In this document: piece by piece, positions 16,923-26,199 of the stretch
Numbering within the stretch: position 1 is the first letter of the stretch
Layout of the letters: each line of letters begins with the position of its first letter
NCBI RefSeq assembly: GCF_030548465.1
Contig: NZ_JAUOSF010000001.1
Location: 124,001-188,000 of the forward strand
DNA: 64,000 nucleotides
From: Tamlana sp. 2_MG-2023
Lineage (GTDB): Bacteria; Bacteroidota; Bacteroidia; Flavobacteriales; Flavobacteriaceae
Reading direction: 5' to 3'
Position numbers and translations under genes: made by a program
The notes under the pieces: model-generated
What the model was told of the DNA's origin: nothing
Database searches by the model: none
What the model saw: the letters and a program-made list of their open reading frames with translations, nothing else

Positions 16923-17600
16923 ATGAGCAAGTGTGAACAATGTATAATTAAACAGTTTAATTCTTTAAAAGCTTTAACTAAGGATGAGTTGGTGCGTATT
17001 TCTTCGTGCAAAACATCGCATACCATTAAAAAAGGAGCAGTTATTTTTGAAGAAGGAGAGGTTTTAAACGGTGTTTATTGTATAAAAGATGGCATTTGTA
17101 AACTATCTAAGCTCAGTGAAAACGGCAAGGATCAAATTGTGAAAATGGTTGTAAAAGGGCAACTTTTAGGTCAGCGTTCTTTAATTAGTGAAGAGAGTTC
17201 AAACTTGCAAGCTACGGCCTTAAATGATATGGAAGTTTGCTTTATTCCTAAAAGTGAAATTTTTGCCGATTTGCAGAAGAATCCTAAGTTTTCATTCGAA
17301 GTGCTCAAAGATATGGCGCACGATTTAAGAGACTCAGACGATATTATTGTGAACATGGCGCAGAAATCAGTACGTCAGCGCTTGGCGGAAACCTTAATAT
17401 ATATTCATGAAAACTTCGGAACCAATCCTGATGATACTTTAAGCGTGCTTTTATCTCGTGAAGATTATGCTGGTATCGTAGGAACCGCAACCGAATCTGC
17501 TATTCGTGTGCTTTCTCAGTTTAAAAAAGAAGGTTTAATTGAAGCCGTAGGGAAGTATATAAAAATTATTGACTTCGCAGGTCTGGAGCGTGTGGAGTAA
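16923..17600 (+). CDS. Fnr-type Crp/Fnr family regulator
   Basis: 225 residues from the ATG at 16923; frames starting further upstream would cross the operator. Cysteines at 4 and 7 (CEQC) plus 29, 53 and 59 could hold an Fe-S cluster as in Fnr. A cyclic-nucleotide-like barrel (about 35-120) is followed by a dimer helix and the DNA-binding motif at about 178-204. The recognition helix keeps Glu191 and Arg195 (TESAIRVL), the residues that read TGA in Fnr and Crp sites. Divergent from ccoI; the likely activator of the cbb3 genes (inference). Confidence 0.88.
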   Translation: MSKCEQCIIKQFNSLKALTKDELVRISSCKTSHTIKKGAVIFEEGEVLNGVYCIKDGICKLSKLSENGKDQIVKMVVKGQLLGQRSLISEESSNLQATALNDMEVCFIPKSEIFADLQKNPKFSFEVLKDMAHDLRDSDDIIVNMAQKSVRQRLAETLIYIHENFGTNPDDTLSVLLSREDYAGIVGTATESAIRVLSQFKKEGLIEAVGKYIKIIDFAGLERVE

Positions 17601-18065
17601 TTTCTAGAAGTACTCAGTTACAGTTTTCAGTCTCAGTTGTCGGTTCAACGATTAAACAAATAAACAAAGGGCAATTAATAATTAAAAAGGAATAATTAAA
17701 AATTGGCCAGTTGAAAGGAGTAATAAGTCTAATAACAATCTGTGGGAATCTGTGAAATCTGTGTCTAAATTCAGGTAGGTTGTTTAATCGTTTATTTGTT
17801 TAACTGTTGAATCGGCGGGAGGAAATCTAGTCCTGGGTTTCAAGTTTCAAGTTTTCATTCCTGACGAAAGAAGAAGTCTTTTCAATTGGAGTTTTTAGTT
17901 GAACAGTTACACTTCTGTATGAAACATTAATAACCCTCTGTGCCCCTCTGTGAAATCTCAGCGTAGCTCCGTGTAATAATTTTTCGCAAGAGTAAGCATC
18001 CAATAACCAAAAACTAATCACCCCATTTTCATATTTCTAGAAAATTATAGTATTTTTATGGAGCT
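17601..18065. repeat. 465-base spacer made largely of degenerate dispersed repeats
   Basis: No gene seen. 17641-17668 and 17781-17816 are inverted copies of a unit containing TTCAAC..TTAAACAAATAAAC, with a third copy at 19361-19398. 17737-17770 (CTGTGAAATCTGTGTCT) is the inverse of 26026-26057. About 17931-17997 (CTCTGTG..CCGTGT) matches in inverse orientation the CACAGAGG..CACGGAGG text at 25811-26010. Confidence 0.7.
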
Positions 18066-19193
18066 ATGAAAAATAAAAAGACACTACGGAAAGGCTTTGT
18101 TTTCAAAACCTTCGAAGCGCCTTATCAATCGCCTTTTGATAAACTTTTTGAGATTTTCAAAGAACTTATCACGCATACTTCAGGTGATTTTGATGAAGCC
18201 ATAGATTGGTTGCGTGAATTGGATGTGGAATACAAATTAACCACCCCAGAATATACCATAGACGATTTTATTGAAGATCTTAAAAAGAAAGGCTATATAC
18301 GCGATGAAATTAAACCAGACGGAAAAGGAGGTACGGCTATTACTGCGAAAACTGAACGCGCCATTAGGCAGCAAGCACTAGATCGTATTTTTGGGAATAT
18401 CAAGCGCAGCGGACAAGGGAATCATAAAAGTAAAACCCCAGGATCTGGCGATGAACATACTGGTGATTTTAGAAATTACCAGTTTGGTGATGCGCTCGAT
18501 AAAGTCTCTATGACCGAAAGTTTAAAAAATGCGCAAATAAGTCATGGTATTGGTGATTTTATCCTTTCGGAAGACGATTTGGTAGTTGAAGAAACCTTGC
18601 ATAAGTCGCAAATGAGTACAGTGCTCATGATTGATATTAGCCATAGTATGATCTTATATGGCGAAGATCGTATCACACCAGCCAAAAAAGTGGCTATGGC
18701 ACTTGCCGAATTAATTACCACACGCTATCCAAAAGACACTTTAGATATTTTGGTTTTTGGAAACGACGCATGGCAAATTGAAATTAAGGATCTGCCTTAT
18801 TTAAAAGTAGGACCTTATCACACAAACACGGTGGCGGGATTGCAATTGGCCATGGACTTGCTACGCCGAAAACGAAACACCAACAAACAAATTTTTATGA
18901 TAACCGATGGCAAACCAAGTTGTTTAAGACTTCCCGACGGTGAATATTATAAAAACAGCATGGGCTTAGATGCGCATATCGTCAATAAATGTTATGCTAT
19001 GGCGCAACAGGCGCGCCGTTTACATATTCCCATAACAACGTTTATGATTGCTCAAGACGCTTATTTACGACAGTTTGTTAGGGAGTTTACACATGCCAAT
19101 CAAGGAAAAGCCTTTTATACCGGTATTAAAGGTCTAGGCGAAATGATTTTTGAGGATTATGAAACGAATAGGAAGAAACGGATTAGGGGGTAG
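18066..19193 (+). CDS. VWA-domain protein paired with a MoxR-type ATPase
   Basis: 375 residues. The N-terminal half (1-about 170) is charged and without recognised domain, with a Gly/Lys/Ser-rich linker near 115-130. The C-terminal half is a von Willebrand A domain with the metal site (MIDAS): DISHS, a Thr in PYHTNTVAG and the Asp in MITDGKPS. No signal peptide, so cytosolic. The next gene on the same strand is a MoxR/magnesium-chelatase-like AAA+ ATPase. Such pairs act as ATP-driven remodelling or metal-insertion factors; the client here is unknown. Confidence 0.85.
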   Translation: MKNKKTLRKGFVFKTFEAPYQSPFDKLFEIFKELITHTSGDFDEAIDWLRELDVEYKLTTPEYTIDDFIEDLKKKGYIRDEIKPDGKGGTAITAKTERAIRQQALDRIFGNIKRSGQGNHKSKTPGSGDEHTGDFRNYQFGDALDKVSMTESLKNAQISHGIGDFILSEDDLVVEETLHKSQMSTVLMIDISHSMILYGEDRITPAKKVAMALAELITTRYPKDTLDILVFGNDAWQIEIKDLPYLKVGPYHTNTVAGLQLAMDLLRRKRNTNKQIFMITDGKPSCLRLPDGEYYKNSMGLDAHIVNKCYAMAQQARRLHIPITTFMIAQDAYLRQFVREFTHANQGKAFYTGIKGLGEMIFEDYETNRKKRIRG

Positions 19194-19404
19194 ATAGAAG
19201 TTGTCAGTCGCAGTCGCAGTTTTCAGTTAAACAATTAATAAGTTAAGAGTTATGAATTTGAATTTATGTCATTCCGACGTTAGGAGGAATCCTTTAATTT
19301 AGAAAAGAGCTGTAAGCTATGGTAGTAGGCCATTTGCTATTGGAAATTAACAATGGAAGTGCCGATTCAACGAATAATCAAATAAACGAATAAACAAAAA
19401 AGTA
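19194..19404. repeat. Spacer with repeat fragments between the VWA and ATPase genes
   Basis: 211 bases. It holds a CAGTCGCAGT-type repeat near 19201-19225, a GTCATTCCGAC fragment near 19267, and at 19361-19398 the third copy of the TTCAAC..AAATAAAC unit, which ends just before the next start codon. No gene seen. Confidence 0.55.
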
Positions 19405-20862
19405 ATGAACATAAAAACTTTAGGAGCACTTAAAGCATCAGGATATAAGAGTCAGTCGATAAAAGACGAATTGCGACATAATCTCATTCAGAAAATAAAA
19501 AATAAAGAAACTACTTTTGAAGGGGTTCATGGTTATGAAAATACGGTGATTCCCGAATTGGAACGCGCCATTTTATCACGTCATAATATTAATTTGCTAG
19601 GACTACGCGGACAAGCAAAAACGCGTTTAGCGCGATTGATGCTAAATCTTTTAGATGAATATATTCCCTATGTGGAAGGTTCAGAAATTAATGACGATCC
19701 GTTACAACCAATTTCCAGATTTGCTATAGAGCTGATAAAAGAAAAAGGAGATGATACACCTATTGCTTGGTTACATCGAAGCGAACGTTTTGCCGAAAAG
19801 TTAGCCACGCCCGACGTGACGGTAGCCGATATTATTGGTGACGTAGATCCTATTAAAGCCGCCAATTTAAAATTAAGTTATGCCGATGATCGCGTGATTC
19901 ACTACGGGATGATACCAAGAGCAAACCGTTGCATATTTGTTATTAACGAGTTGCCCGATTTACAGGCACGTATTCAAGTGGCTTTATTCAATATTTTACA
20001 GGAAGGCGATATTCAAATTAGAGGGTTTAAACTGCGATTGCCTTTAGATATTCAGTTTTTATTTACTGCAAACCCTGAAGATTATACCAATAGAGGAAGT
20101 ATCGTAACACCTTTAAAAGATAGAATTGGTTCGCAAATTTTAACGCATTACCCAATAAATGTTGAAACAGCAAGACAAATTACTCAACAAGAAGCGAAAC
20201 TGGTAGAGGCACAAAAATCTTCAGTAGTCGTTCCAAATTTAGCTCGTGATTTGTTAGAACAAATTGTTTTTGAAGCCCGTGAAAGCGAATACATTGATGC
20301 AAAGAGTGGTGTAAGTGCACGTTTAAGTATTACGGCTCTAGAGAATCTATTAAGTACAGCCGAGCGTCGTGCTTTATTGGCAGGCGATGAACAAACAACG
20401 GTGCGTTTATCTGATTTTGTTGGAATCATTCCGTCTATTACCGGGAAAGTCGAATTGGTTTATGAAGGTGAGCAGGAAGGTGCTGCGCTAGTGGCTTACA
20501 ATTTAATAGGTGAGGCTGTAAAAACCATGTTTGTAGAATATTTTCCAAAAATTGAAAAACTTCAAAAGCAAGAAGATGATGGGGAATATGACGATATTGT
20601 ATCCTGGTTTTTTAATCAGAAGGAAGGTTTTGAGTTGTTAGACGATTCCAAAGACAAAGATTATAAAAGGTTATTAAGTGGTATTTCTCCTTTAGATGAT
20701 TTGTTAGGAAAACATCAACCGAATTTATCTTTAGAAGACAGTTATTTCGTTAAGGAATTTGTGCTTTGGGCTCTGGTGGAATTCAAACAATTAAGCAAAC
20801 ATAGGTTTACAGAAGGGATGCAGTTTAAAGATCCTTATGGGAGTTTTATAAGTGGAATTTAA
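19405..20862 (+). CDS. MoxR / magnesium chelatase subunit I-like AAA+ ATPase
   Basis: 485 residues. Walker A is GLRGQAKT (66-73), the GxxGxAKT form of MoxR proteins. Walker B reads CIFVINELPDL, with the catalytic Glu but Asn in place of the preceding Asp. Then follow a sensor-like FLFTANPED and an arginine-bearing PLKDRIGSQ. A C-terminal extension (about 370-485) has no clear domain. With the preceding VWA protein it forms a MoxR-VWA type pair resembling BchI/BchD of magnesium chelatase, although no chlorophyll genes are present. Confidence 0.85.
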   Translation: MNIKTLGALKASGYKSQSIKDELRHNLIQKIKNKETTFEGVHGYENTVIPELERAILSRHNINLLGLRGQAKTRLARLMLNLLDEYIPYVEGSEINDDPLQPISRFAIELIKEKGDDTPIAWLHRSERFAEKLATPDVTVADIIGDVDPIKAANLKLSYADDRVIHYGMIPRANRCIFVINELPDLQARIQVALFNILQEGDIQIRGFKLRLPLDIQFLFTANPEDYTNRGSIVTPLKDRIGSQILTHYPINVETARQITQQEAKLVEAQKSSVVVPNLARDLLEQIVFEARESEYIDAKSGVSARLSITALENLLSTAERRALLAGDEQTTVRLSDFVGIIPSITGKVELVYEGEQEGAALVAYNLIGEAVKTMFVEYFPKIEKLQKQEDDGEYDDIVSWFFNQKEGFELLDDSKDKDYKRLLSGISPLDDLLGKHQPNLSLEDSYFVKEFVLWALVEFKQLSKHRFTEGMQFKDPYGSFISGI

Positions 20863-21082
20863 GTTTATTTTTAGGTAATTTCCATATTCATGGTATAAGG
20901 AGTATATATTTTTAAATACATATTTTCAAGTATGTAATATTTTTATTTCAGTAAAAATAAATTCAGCAGTTCATATCCAATCTGATTGAGGACGCTTTTA
21001 TGGCTTTTTTTGCTTAATTTAAGCCAATAAACATGTTTTTTTTGGTTGTTTTTGAGTGAAAACAATCGAAAATGCTTAAAAA
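20863..21082. other. AT-rich upstream region of the sugar cluster
   Basis: 220 bases with no gene. It probably holds the promoter of the sugar cluster. TACATA-N8-TATGTA near 20916-20935 is a weak inverted repeat that could be an operator; no confident -7 element was identified. Confidence 0.35.
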
Positions 21083-23179
21083 ATGTCTTTCTTATATATG
21101 GATACAAACCCTGTTAATAAGAGCACTATTAAGCTCTTGTCTTTCGATATTGACAACACGTTAATAGATTTTCACACTTACAAAAGTAATTTTCGTAAAA
21201 TTTGGGAACAGTATAAGCCATCAGATGATGTGTTATTAACCTATAACACCGGGCGGCTTATTGATGATGTTTTAAATCTTATAAAAACTAAAGTTTTGCC
21301 AGAGCCTGATTATATCATTTCTGGTGTAGGAACGCACATTTATAACTATAATACCCAAAGTGTTGTTAAGGAATTTAATGATATTCTGGATGATGGCTGG
21401 AACTTAGATGCTGTTGAAAAAGTTATAAAAGGAATCACGCACCCCATAAGCGACCAACCTGCAAGGTTTCAGCATGCCTACAAAAGAAGTTACTTTTTTC
21501 ATGATGCTACACCTGCTTTAATTGAAAGTATTGAGCAAGATTTTATCAATGCCAATATGGACATTAATGTGGTGTATTCTGGTGAACAATATTTGGATGT
21601 TTTACCTAAATGGGCGAATAAAGGAAACGCTTTACAGTGGTTGCTCAGAAATCTAGATATAGATTCTTGCAACGTTGTAGTGGCGGGCGATAGCGGAAAT
21701 GATTCGGCTATGTTCGATTTAAAGGATGTTAAAGGTATTGTTGTGGCTAATGCCCATGAAGAACTTTATGCATATACCAAACACCGTAAAGTTTATCATT
21801 CTGAAAAGGAACAAGGTGATGGTATTGTTGAAGGTCTGGTTTTTTATGCGGTGTTATCAGAAGAAGCAAATTGTGCCGTAGACGTTGATCATACCGATGA
21901 TTTTTTTGTTCAGCAGGAATTGAATAATATGGCTACTGAAGATGAAGATGAAAAAATAGCACTTATTAAGGTAGGCTATGAAAAAGCAGTTGAAGCTCTA
22001 AAGAAAAACATTACGCCTCTAGGGTTTTCTGCATGTTCTATTGTAGATAATATTACACACGGAACCGATGTCAATTATCATAGTGTTTGGGCTCGAGACG
22101 GTGCTATTACTGTGATTGGTTCTCTACCGCTTATTCACGATGAAGAAATTCATAAATGCCAGCGTCAAACCCTTTTAACATTATTAGAACACATTTCTAG
22201 AAATGGTCAAATTCCATCGAATGTGCGTATTAAAGACAATGTTCCTGACTACTCAGGAGTAGGAGGGATATGTTCTATAGACAGTGGTATTTGGGTAATT
22301 ATAGCCTTATATGAATACGTAAATGTAACTAAAGACATTGAGTTCTTAAGAACCCATATTGAAGATATAAAGAAAACCATGAATTGGTTGGGCGCTCACG
22401 ATAGTAATAATGATGCCTTATTAGAAATTCCTGAAGCTGGAGATTGGACAGATTTATTCGGAAGAAGTTATAACATTCTTTATGATGAAATTTTATGGTA
22501 CCGTTCTAATGTGTGTTTCGGGCGCATGTTGGAAATGTTAGGCGATTCAGAACAGGCCGGTGAATACATTAGGTGGTCACAGGTGATAAAAAAGGAAATC
22601 GTTCAGAATTTCTGGCCCTCTACGAAACAGCAAATGTTTAATTCGGTGTCTTTTGCCGAAAAACAATTCACCTTAGGAGATACCTCTTATTTAATTGCAC
22701 AAACCACACCTTTTGATTTTAGCTGGCGCTGTGATACCTTAGGAAACATCCTAGCATTCTTACATGGTACGGTAGATTCAGAAAAGGCTCATCAAACCTT
22801 TCGATTTATGTTAGGAGCTGGAGTGAATGATCCGTTCCCTGTGGCTAATGTGTATCCGGTGGTTATGCCAGGAGATCCCGATTGGCGTCCTTACTACACC
22901 GTAAACCTTTTAAACTTACCAAATCATTATCATAATGGTGGTATTTGGCCATTCGTAGGTGGTTTTTGGGTGAAGTTTGTGAATAAATTAGGTCAAAAAG
23001 AAATGGCTATTTCAGAACTGTATAAACTCGCTTTAATTAATAAAGAAGGGATGAGTGAAGAATGGGAATTCACAGAATGGGCACATGGTGTTACCGGAAA
23101 ACCAATGGGGAAAGCCTACCAAGCTTGGTCTGCGGCGCAGTACATTTCAGCTTGTCACGATTTAAAAATAACTAAATAA
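21083..23179 (+). CDS. HAD sucrose-phosphatase-like domain fused to an invertase-like glycosidase
   Basis: 698 residues. Residues 16-about 245 are a HAD phosphatase of the sucrose-6-phosphatase type: nucleophile Asp22 in FDIDNTLI, TYNTGR, and GDSGNDSAMF. Residues about 290-690 form an (alpha/alpha)6-type glycosidase with WARDGAI, GQIPSNV, DSGIWVI, EIPEAGDWTDLFGRSYN and YHNGGIWPF, close in kind to neutral invertases (GH100) and debranching-type enzymes. It would release a disaccharide from its phosphate and perhaps cleave it. The start could also be Met6 (21098). It is 19 bases before the glycosyltransferase gene. Confidence 0.8.
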   Translation: MSFLYMDTNPVNKSTIKLLSFDIDNTLIDFHTYKSNFRKIWEQYKPSDDVLLTYNTGRLIDDVLNLIKTKVLPEPDYIISGVGTHIYNYNTQSVVKEFNDILDDGWNLDAVEKVIKGITHPISDQPARFQHAYKRSYFFHDATPALIESIEQDFINANMDINVVYSGEQYLDVLPKWANKGNALQWLLRNLDIDSCNVVVAGDSGNDSAMFDLKDVKGIVVANAHEELYAYTKHRKVYHSEKEQGDGIVEGLVFYAVLSEEANCAVDVDHTDDFFVQQELNNMATEDEDEKIALIKVGYEKAVEALKKNITPLGFSACSIVDNITHGTDVNYHSVWARDGAITVIGSLPLIHDEEIHKCQRQTLLTLLEHISRNGQIPSNVRIKDNVPDYSGVGGICSIDSGIWVIIALYEYVNVTKDIEFLRTHIEDIKKTMNWLGAHDSNNDALLEIPEAGDWTDLFGRSYNILYDEILWYRSNVCFGRMLEMLGDSEQAGEYIRWSQVIKKEIVQNFWPSTKQQMFNSVSFAEKQFTLGDTSYLIAQTTPFDFSWRCDTLGNILAFLHGTVDSEKAHQTFRFMLGAGVNDPFPVANVYPVVMPGDPDWRPYYTVNLLNLPNHYHNGGIWPFVGGFWVKFVNKLGQKEMAISELYKLALINKEGMSEEWEFTEWAHGVTGKPMGKAYQAWSAAQYISACHDLKITK

Positions 23180-23198
23180 AAACTAAAAAATAGAATAC

Positions 23199-24473
23199 AT
23201 GAAGTCAATATTAATGATCTCGTTGCACGGATATGTTGCAGCAAACCCAGAATTAGGAAAACCAGATACCGGCGGACAAGTAGTTTATGTTTTAGAGCTC
23301 GCAGAACGTTTTAGTCGTTTAGGACGTAATGTCGATTTAGTAACGCGTCAGTTTGAAGATCAGCCTGAATATGATGAGGTTAATGAAAATTATAATGTTT
23401 GGCGTATCCCTTTCGGTGGAAAAAAATTCATCAGAAAAGAAGATATGCATGATCATCTTAAAGCCTTTGTTACAAATACTTTAGCGGCGATTAAAAAGGA
23501 ACGCAAAAAATATGATATCGTGTATTCTCATTATTGGGATGCAGGATGGGCCGGACAAAAAATTGCTGAAGAATTAGGGATTTCGCACGTACACACGCCG
23601 CATTCCTTAGGATGGTGGAAACAGCACTCTATGGGAAGTGATATGGATGAAAAGGAAATGGAGAAAACCTACCGTTTCAAAGAGCGTATTCGAAAAGAAT
23701 ATTTCGTGTATCAAATGTGTAATTATGTGATTGCAACTACTTTACCTCAGGTTGATTTGTTAACCCAGCAGTATGATGTTTTAGCGCGTAACTGTGGCAT
23801 GATTCCTCCAGGAATTGATGAAAACCGCTTTTATCCCGTTCCAACAAAGGAGAATGATAAAATACGACTCAAATATGACATTCATCCTACCGATATTTTG
23901 GCATTAGGGCGTATGGCTCATAATAAGGGTTACGACTTGTTAATTAAGGCCTTGCCAACTGTTTTTGATCTTTGTCCTGAAGCACGATTAGTTGCGGCTG
24001 TTGGTGGAGACTCTAAACAAGATAAGCAAGGGGTTGAAAATTTGGTTAAGTTAGCCACAGAATTAGGGGTTGCCGATAAAATTAAATGGAAAAATTATAT
24101 TGCAGATGAAGATTTAGCAAACGTTTACCGTTCGGCAAATATTTTTGCCATGCCTTCTAGGTATGAACCTTTCGGAATGGTAGCTATTGAAGCCATGGCT
24201 TGCGGAACACCAAGTGTGGTGACTGTTCACGGTGGTTTGTATGATTTAATTGATTTTGGAAATCAAGCTTTGTTTGCCGATCCGCATCGTCCGGTTGAAT
24301 TTGGAGCGATGATGTCAATGCCTTTATTATATCCGAATTTAAGAAATGAACTGTCTGTGGAAGGAGCTCGTTTTGCACGACGTAATTTTGGGTGGACGGG
24401 TATTGCTAAACGTATTTTAGAAATATTTAAAAACTCTATTAATCAGCAAACCATGGAATCGAATATTTATTAA
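23199..24473 (+). CDS. GT4 glycosyltransferase of the sucrose/mannosylfructose-phosphate synthase type
   Basis: 424 residues, two Rossmann domains (GT-B). SLHGYVA then PDTGGQVVYVLELA at the N-terminus is the fructose-6-phosphate side of sucrose-phosphate synthases, and resembles the Agrobacterium mannosylfructose-phosphate synthase. YSHYWDAGWAG, HTPHSLG, PPGIDENRF, the donor-site region LGRMAHNKGYD and the E-X7-E motif (EPFGMVAIE) follow. Expected reaction: sugar nucleotide plus fructose-6-phosphate gives a disaccharide phosphate, which the phosphatase domain of the preceding gene would hydrolyse. Whether the donor is UDP-glucose or GDP-mannose cannot be told from sequence alone. Confidence 0.85.
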   Translation: MKSILMISLHGYVAANPELGKPDTGGQVVYVLELAERFSRLGRNVDLVTRQFEDQPEYDEVNENYNVWRIPFGGKKFIRKEDMHDHLKAFVTNTLAAIKKERKKYDIVYSHYWDAGWAGQKIAEELGISHVHTPHSLGWWKQHSMGSDMDEKEMEKTYRFKERIRKEYFVYQMCNYVIATTLPQVDLLTQQYDVLARNCGMIPPGIDENRFYPVPTKENDKIRLKYDIHPTDILALGRMAHNKGYDLLIKALPTVFDLCPEARLVAAVGGDSKQDKQGVENLVKLATELGVADKIKWKNYIADEDLANVYRSANIFAMPSRYEPFGMVAIEAMACGTPSVVTVHGGLYDLIDFGNQALFADPHRPVEFGAMMSMPLLYPNLRNELSVEGARFARRNFGWTGIAKRILEIFKNSINQQTMESNIY

Positions 24474-24887
24474 AAAGCATCACGTGGGGTATAGAGATTA
24501 TGGTCATTAGCTTGAGCCGATTGTTGTCAGTTTTAGCAGACTATTGTCAGCTTGTTGAGCACAGTCGAAAGCGTTTCTGAGTAAGACGGTGTTCGAGCGG
24601 AGTCGAGAACATTGATACTATAAAACTGAATTCAATATCGACTCTACTATCATTGAGTGATAAGACCCTTCAGGTTTTTGAAACCTGAAGGGTCTGCAAA
24701 CCAAAAAATAAATCACATCAATATCACCGTTTTACAAAATTTTTGTAGGATGCCTCGATCTGACGCCTAACCTAGCGCTTAATTTTATTGGCTTATAAAT
24801 TTCTGATTTCAGAAAACAATTAAAGAAATAATAAAGTTGAAATGCTGAAACAAGTTCAGTATAACGAAAATTAATAAAAATTAAGAC
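24474..24887. repeat. 414-base spacer with several dispersed repeat fragments
   Basis: No gene seen. Near 24545-24615 lie TTGAGCACAGTCGAAAG and TTCGAGCGGAGTCGAGAAC, a common bacterial intergenic motif in degraded form. 24663-24695 is a strong palindrome listed separately. 24842-24866 contains CTGAA-acaag-TTCAG, related to 980-1003. The fructokinase promoter should be in the last 60 bases but is not clear. Confidence 0.6.
24663..24695. repeat. 33-base palindromic repeat, copy 1
   Basis: AGACCCTTCAGGTTT, a three-base loop, then the exact complementary arm. It is followed by GCAAA. Copy 2 at 26070-26102 differs only in the loop, and its TTTGC flank is on the other side, so the two copies are inverted. 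It may act as a bidirectional terminator between the glycosyltransferase and kinase genes. Confidence 0.85.
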
Positions 24888-25772
24888 ATGTCCAATATTG
24901 TTTGTTTTGGAGAAGTACTCTGGGATGTTTTTCCAGAGCATAAAAAAATAGGAGGAGCGCCATTAAATGTAGCTTTAAGATTGGCGTCGTTTGAACACAA
25001 CGTTTCGATGATTAGTGCCGTTGGTCATGATGAGCTTGGTACGACTTTGTTGAAATTTGTTGAAGAAAATAATATAAATACAGAGCATGTTCAAAAGTTA
25101 GAAGACTTTAAAACTGGCGATGTTCAAGTGGTTTTAAGTGATAAAGGTTCTGCCAGTTACACCATTGAATATCCACGTGCATGGGATAAAATTACCGTGG
25201 TAGATGCTGCAGTATTAACCGTTAAAAATGCAGATGCTTTTGTTTTTGGTAGTTTAGCCACTCGTGATGCTATTTCTAAACAAACGCTTTATGACTTAAT
25301 CGAAGTGGCTTCGTATAAAATTTTCGATCTCAATTTGCGTCCGCCATTTTATAACATCGATATTTTAATTTATCTCATGAATAAAGCTGATTTTATTAAG
25401 TTTAACGATGATGAACTTTTTGAAGTGAGCGCTTATCTAGGGTCTAAATTCAACGGATTGGAACAAAATTTAATGCTTATTGCTGAAAAAACAAACACGA
25501 AGCATATTTGTGTTACCAAAGGTTCGCATGGTGCCGTTTTGTTATACGATAACCAATTATACTATAATAGTGGTTATCAAATAGAAGTGAAAGATACGGT
25601 TGGTGCAGGCGATTCTTTTTTAGCATCGCTAGTGAGTCAGCTATTAAATAATATAGAACCGCAAATGGCAATTAACTTTGCAAGTGCGGTTGGTGCGCTT
25701 GTCGCGGAAAGAGAAGGGGCTAATCCTAAGTTATCTACTTTTGATATTGAGACGTTTATTAATCCGAAGTAG
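24888..25772 (+). CDS. PfkB-family sugar kinase, fructokinase-like
   Basis: 294 residues, the usual length. N-terminal FGEVLWDVFP and the glycine pair in GGAPLNVA identify the ribokinase/PfkB family. The C-terminal signature DTVGAGDSF holds the catalytic Asp (242). FGEVLWD..PEHKKIGGAPLN is typical of bacterial fructokinases. With the two upstream genes it would phosphorylate fructose released by the glycosidase domain, or return it to the synthase. It is separated from them by a repeat-rich spacer, so it is probably transcribed on its own. Confidence 0.85.
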   Translation: MSNIVCFGEVLWDVFPEHKKIGGAPLNVALRLASFEHNVSMISAVGHDELGTTLLKFVEENNINTEHVQKLEDFKTGDVQVVLSDKGSASYTIEYPRAWDKITVVDAAVLTVKNADAFVFGSLATRDAISKQTLYDLIEVASYKIFDLNLRPPFYNIDILIYLMNKADFIKFNDDELFEVSAYLGSKFNGLEQNLMLIAEKTNTKHICVTKGSHGAVLLYDNQLYYNSGYQIEVKDTVGAGDSFLASLVSQLLNNIEPQMAINFASAVGALVAEREGANPKLSTFDIETFINPK

Positions 25773-26069
25773 CTGCTTAGTTATAAGGCTGAGGTTACAA
25801 CTAAAAAATATTATTACGCAGAGAATCACAGAGGATTTCACAGAGGCGCGCTAAGCTTTCTTTTTGACACGAATTTCACTAATGCTCACGAATTTTACGT
25901 GTTAAATTTTTGCGGCTTAGCGTCTTCGCAAGAAATTATGTTAGTTTTTAGTTTTTGAAGCTTACTCTTTCGAGATTATAACACGGAGGTATACAGAGAA
26001 TTCACAGTGACTCACTCAGATTTTTTTAGACACAGATTTCACAGATTTTCACAGATGAAATGACTTTGC

Positions 26070-26102
26070 AGACCCTTCAGGTTTTTAAAACCTGAAGGGT
26101 CT
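26070..26102. repeat. 33-base palindromic repeat, copy 2
   Basis: Same 15-base arms as 24663-24695 (AGACCCTTCAGGTTT and its complement) around a three-base loop, preceded by TTTGC. Inverted relative to copy 1. The two copies bracket the fructokinase-like gene. Confidence 0.85.
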
Positions 26103-26169
26103 TTTGTTACTAAAAAATATCTTAATCCAGATGAATTCAGAATAGCCTAAAATCTATTTATTTAAACCA

Positions 26170-26199
26170 AAAAAGTCTGAACCGAAGTCCAGACTTTTT
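26170..26199. terminator. Bidirectional terminator for the FKBP gene
   Basis: AAAAAGTCTG (26170-26179) pairs perfectly with CAGACTTTTT (26190-26199) around a 10-base loop. It gives a hairpin followed by T residues on both strands, placed 24 bases after the FKBP stop on the minus strand. Confidence 0.8.
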
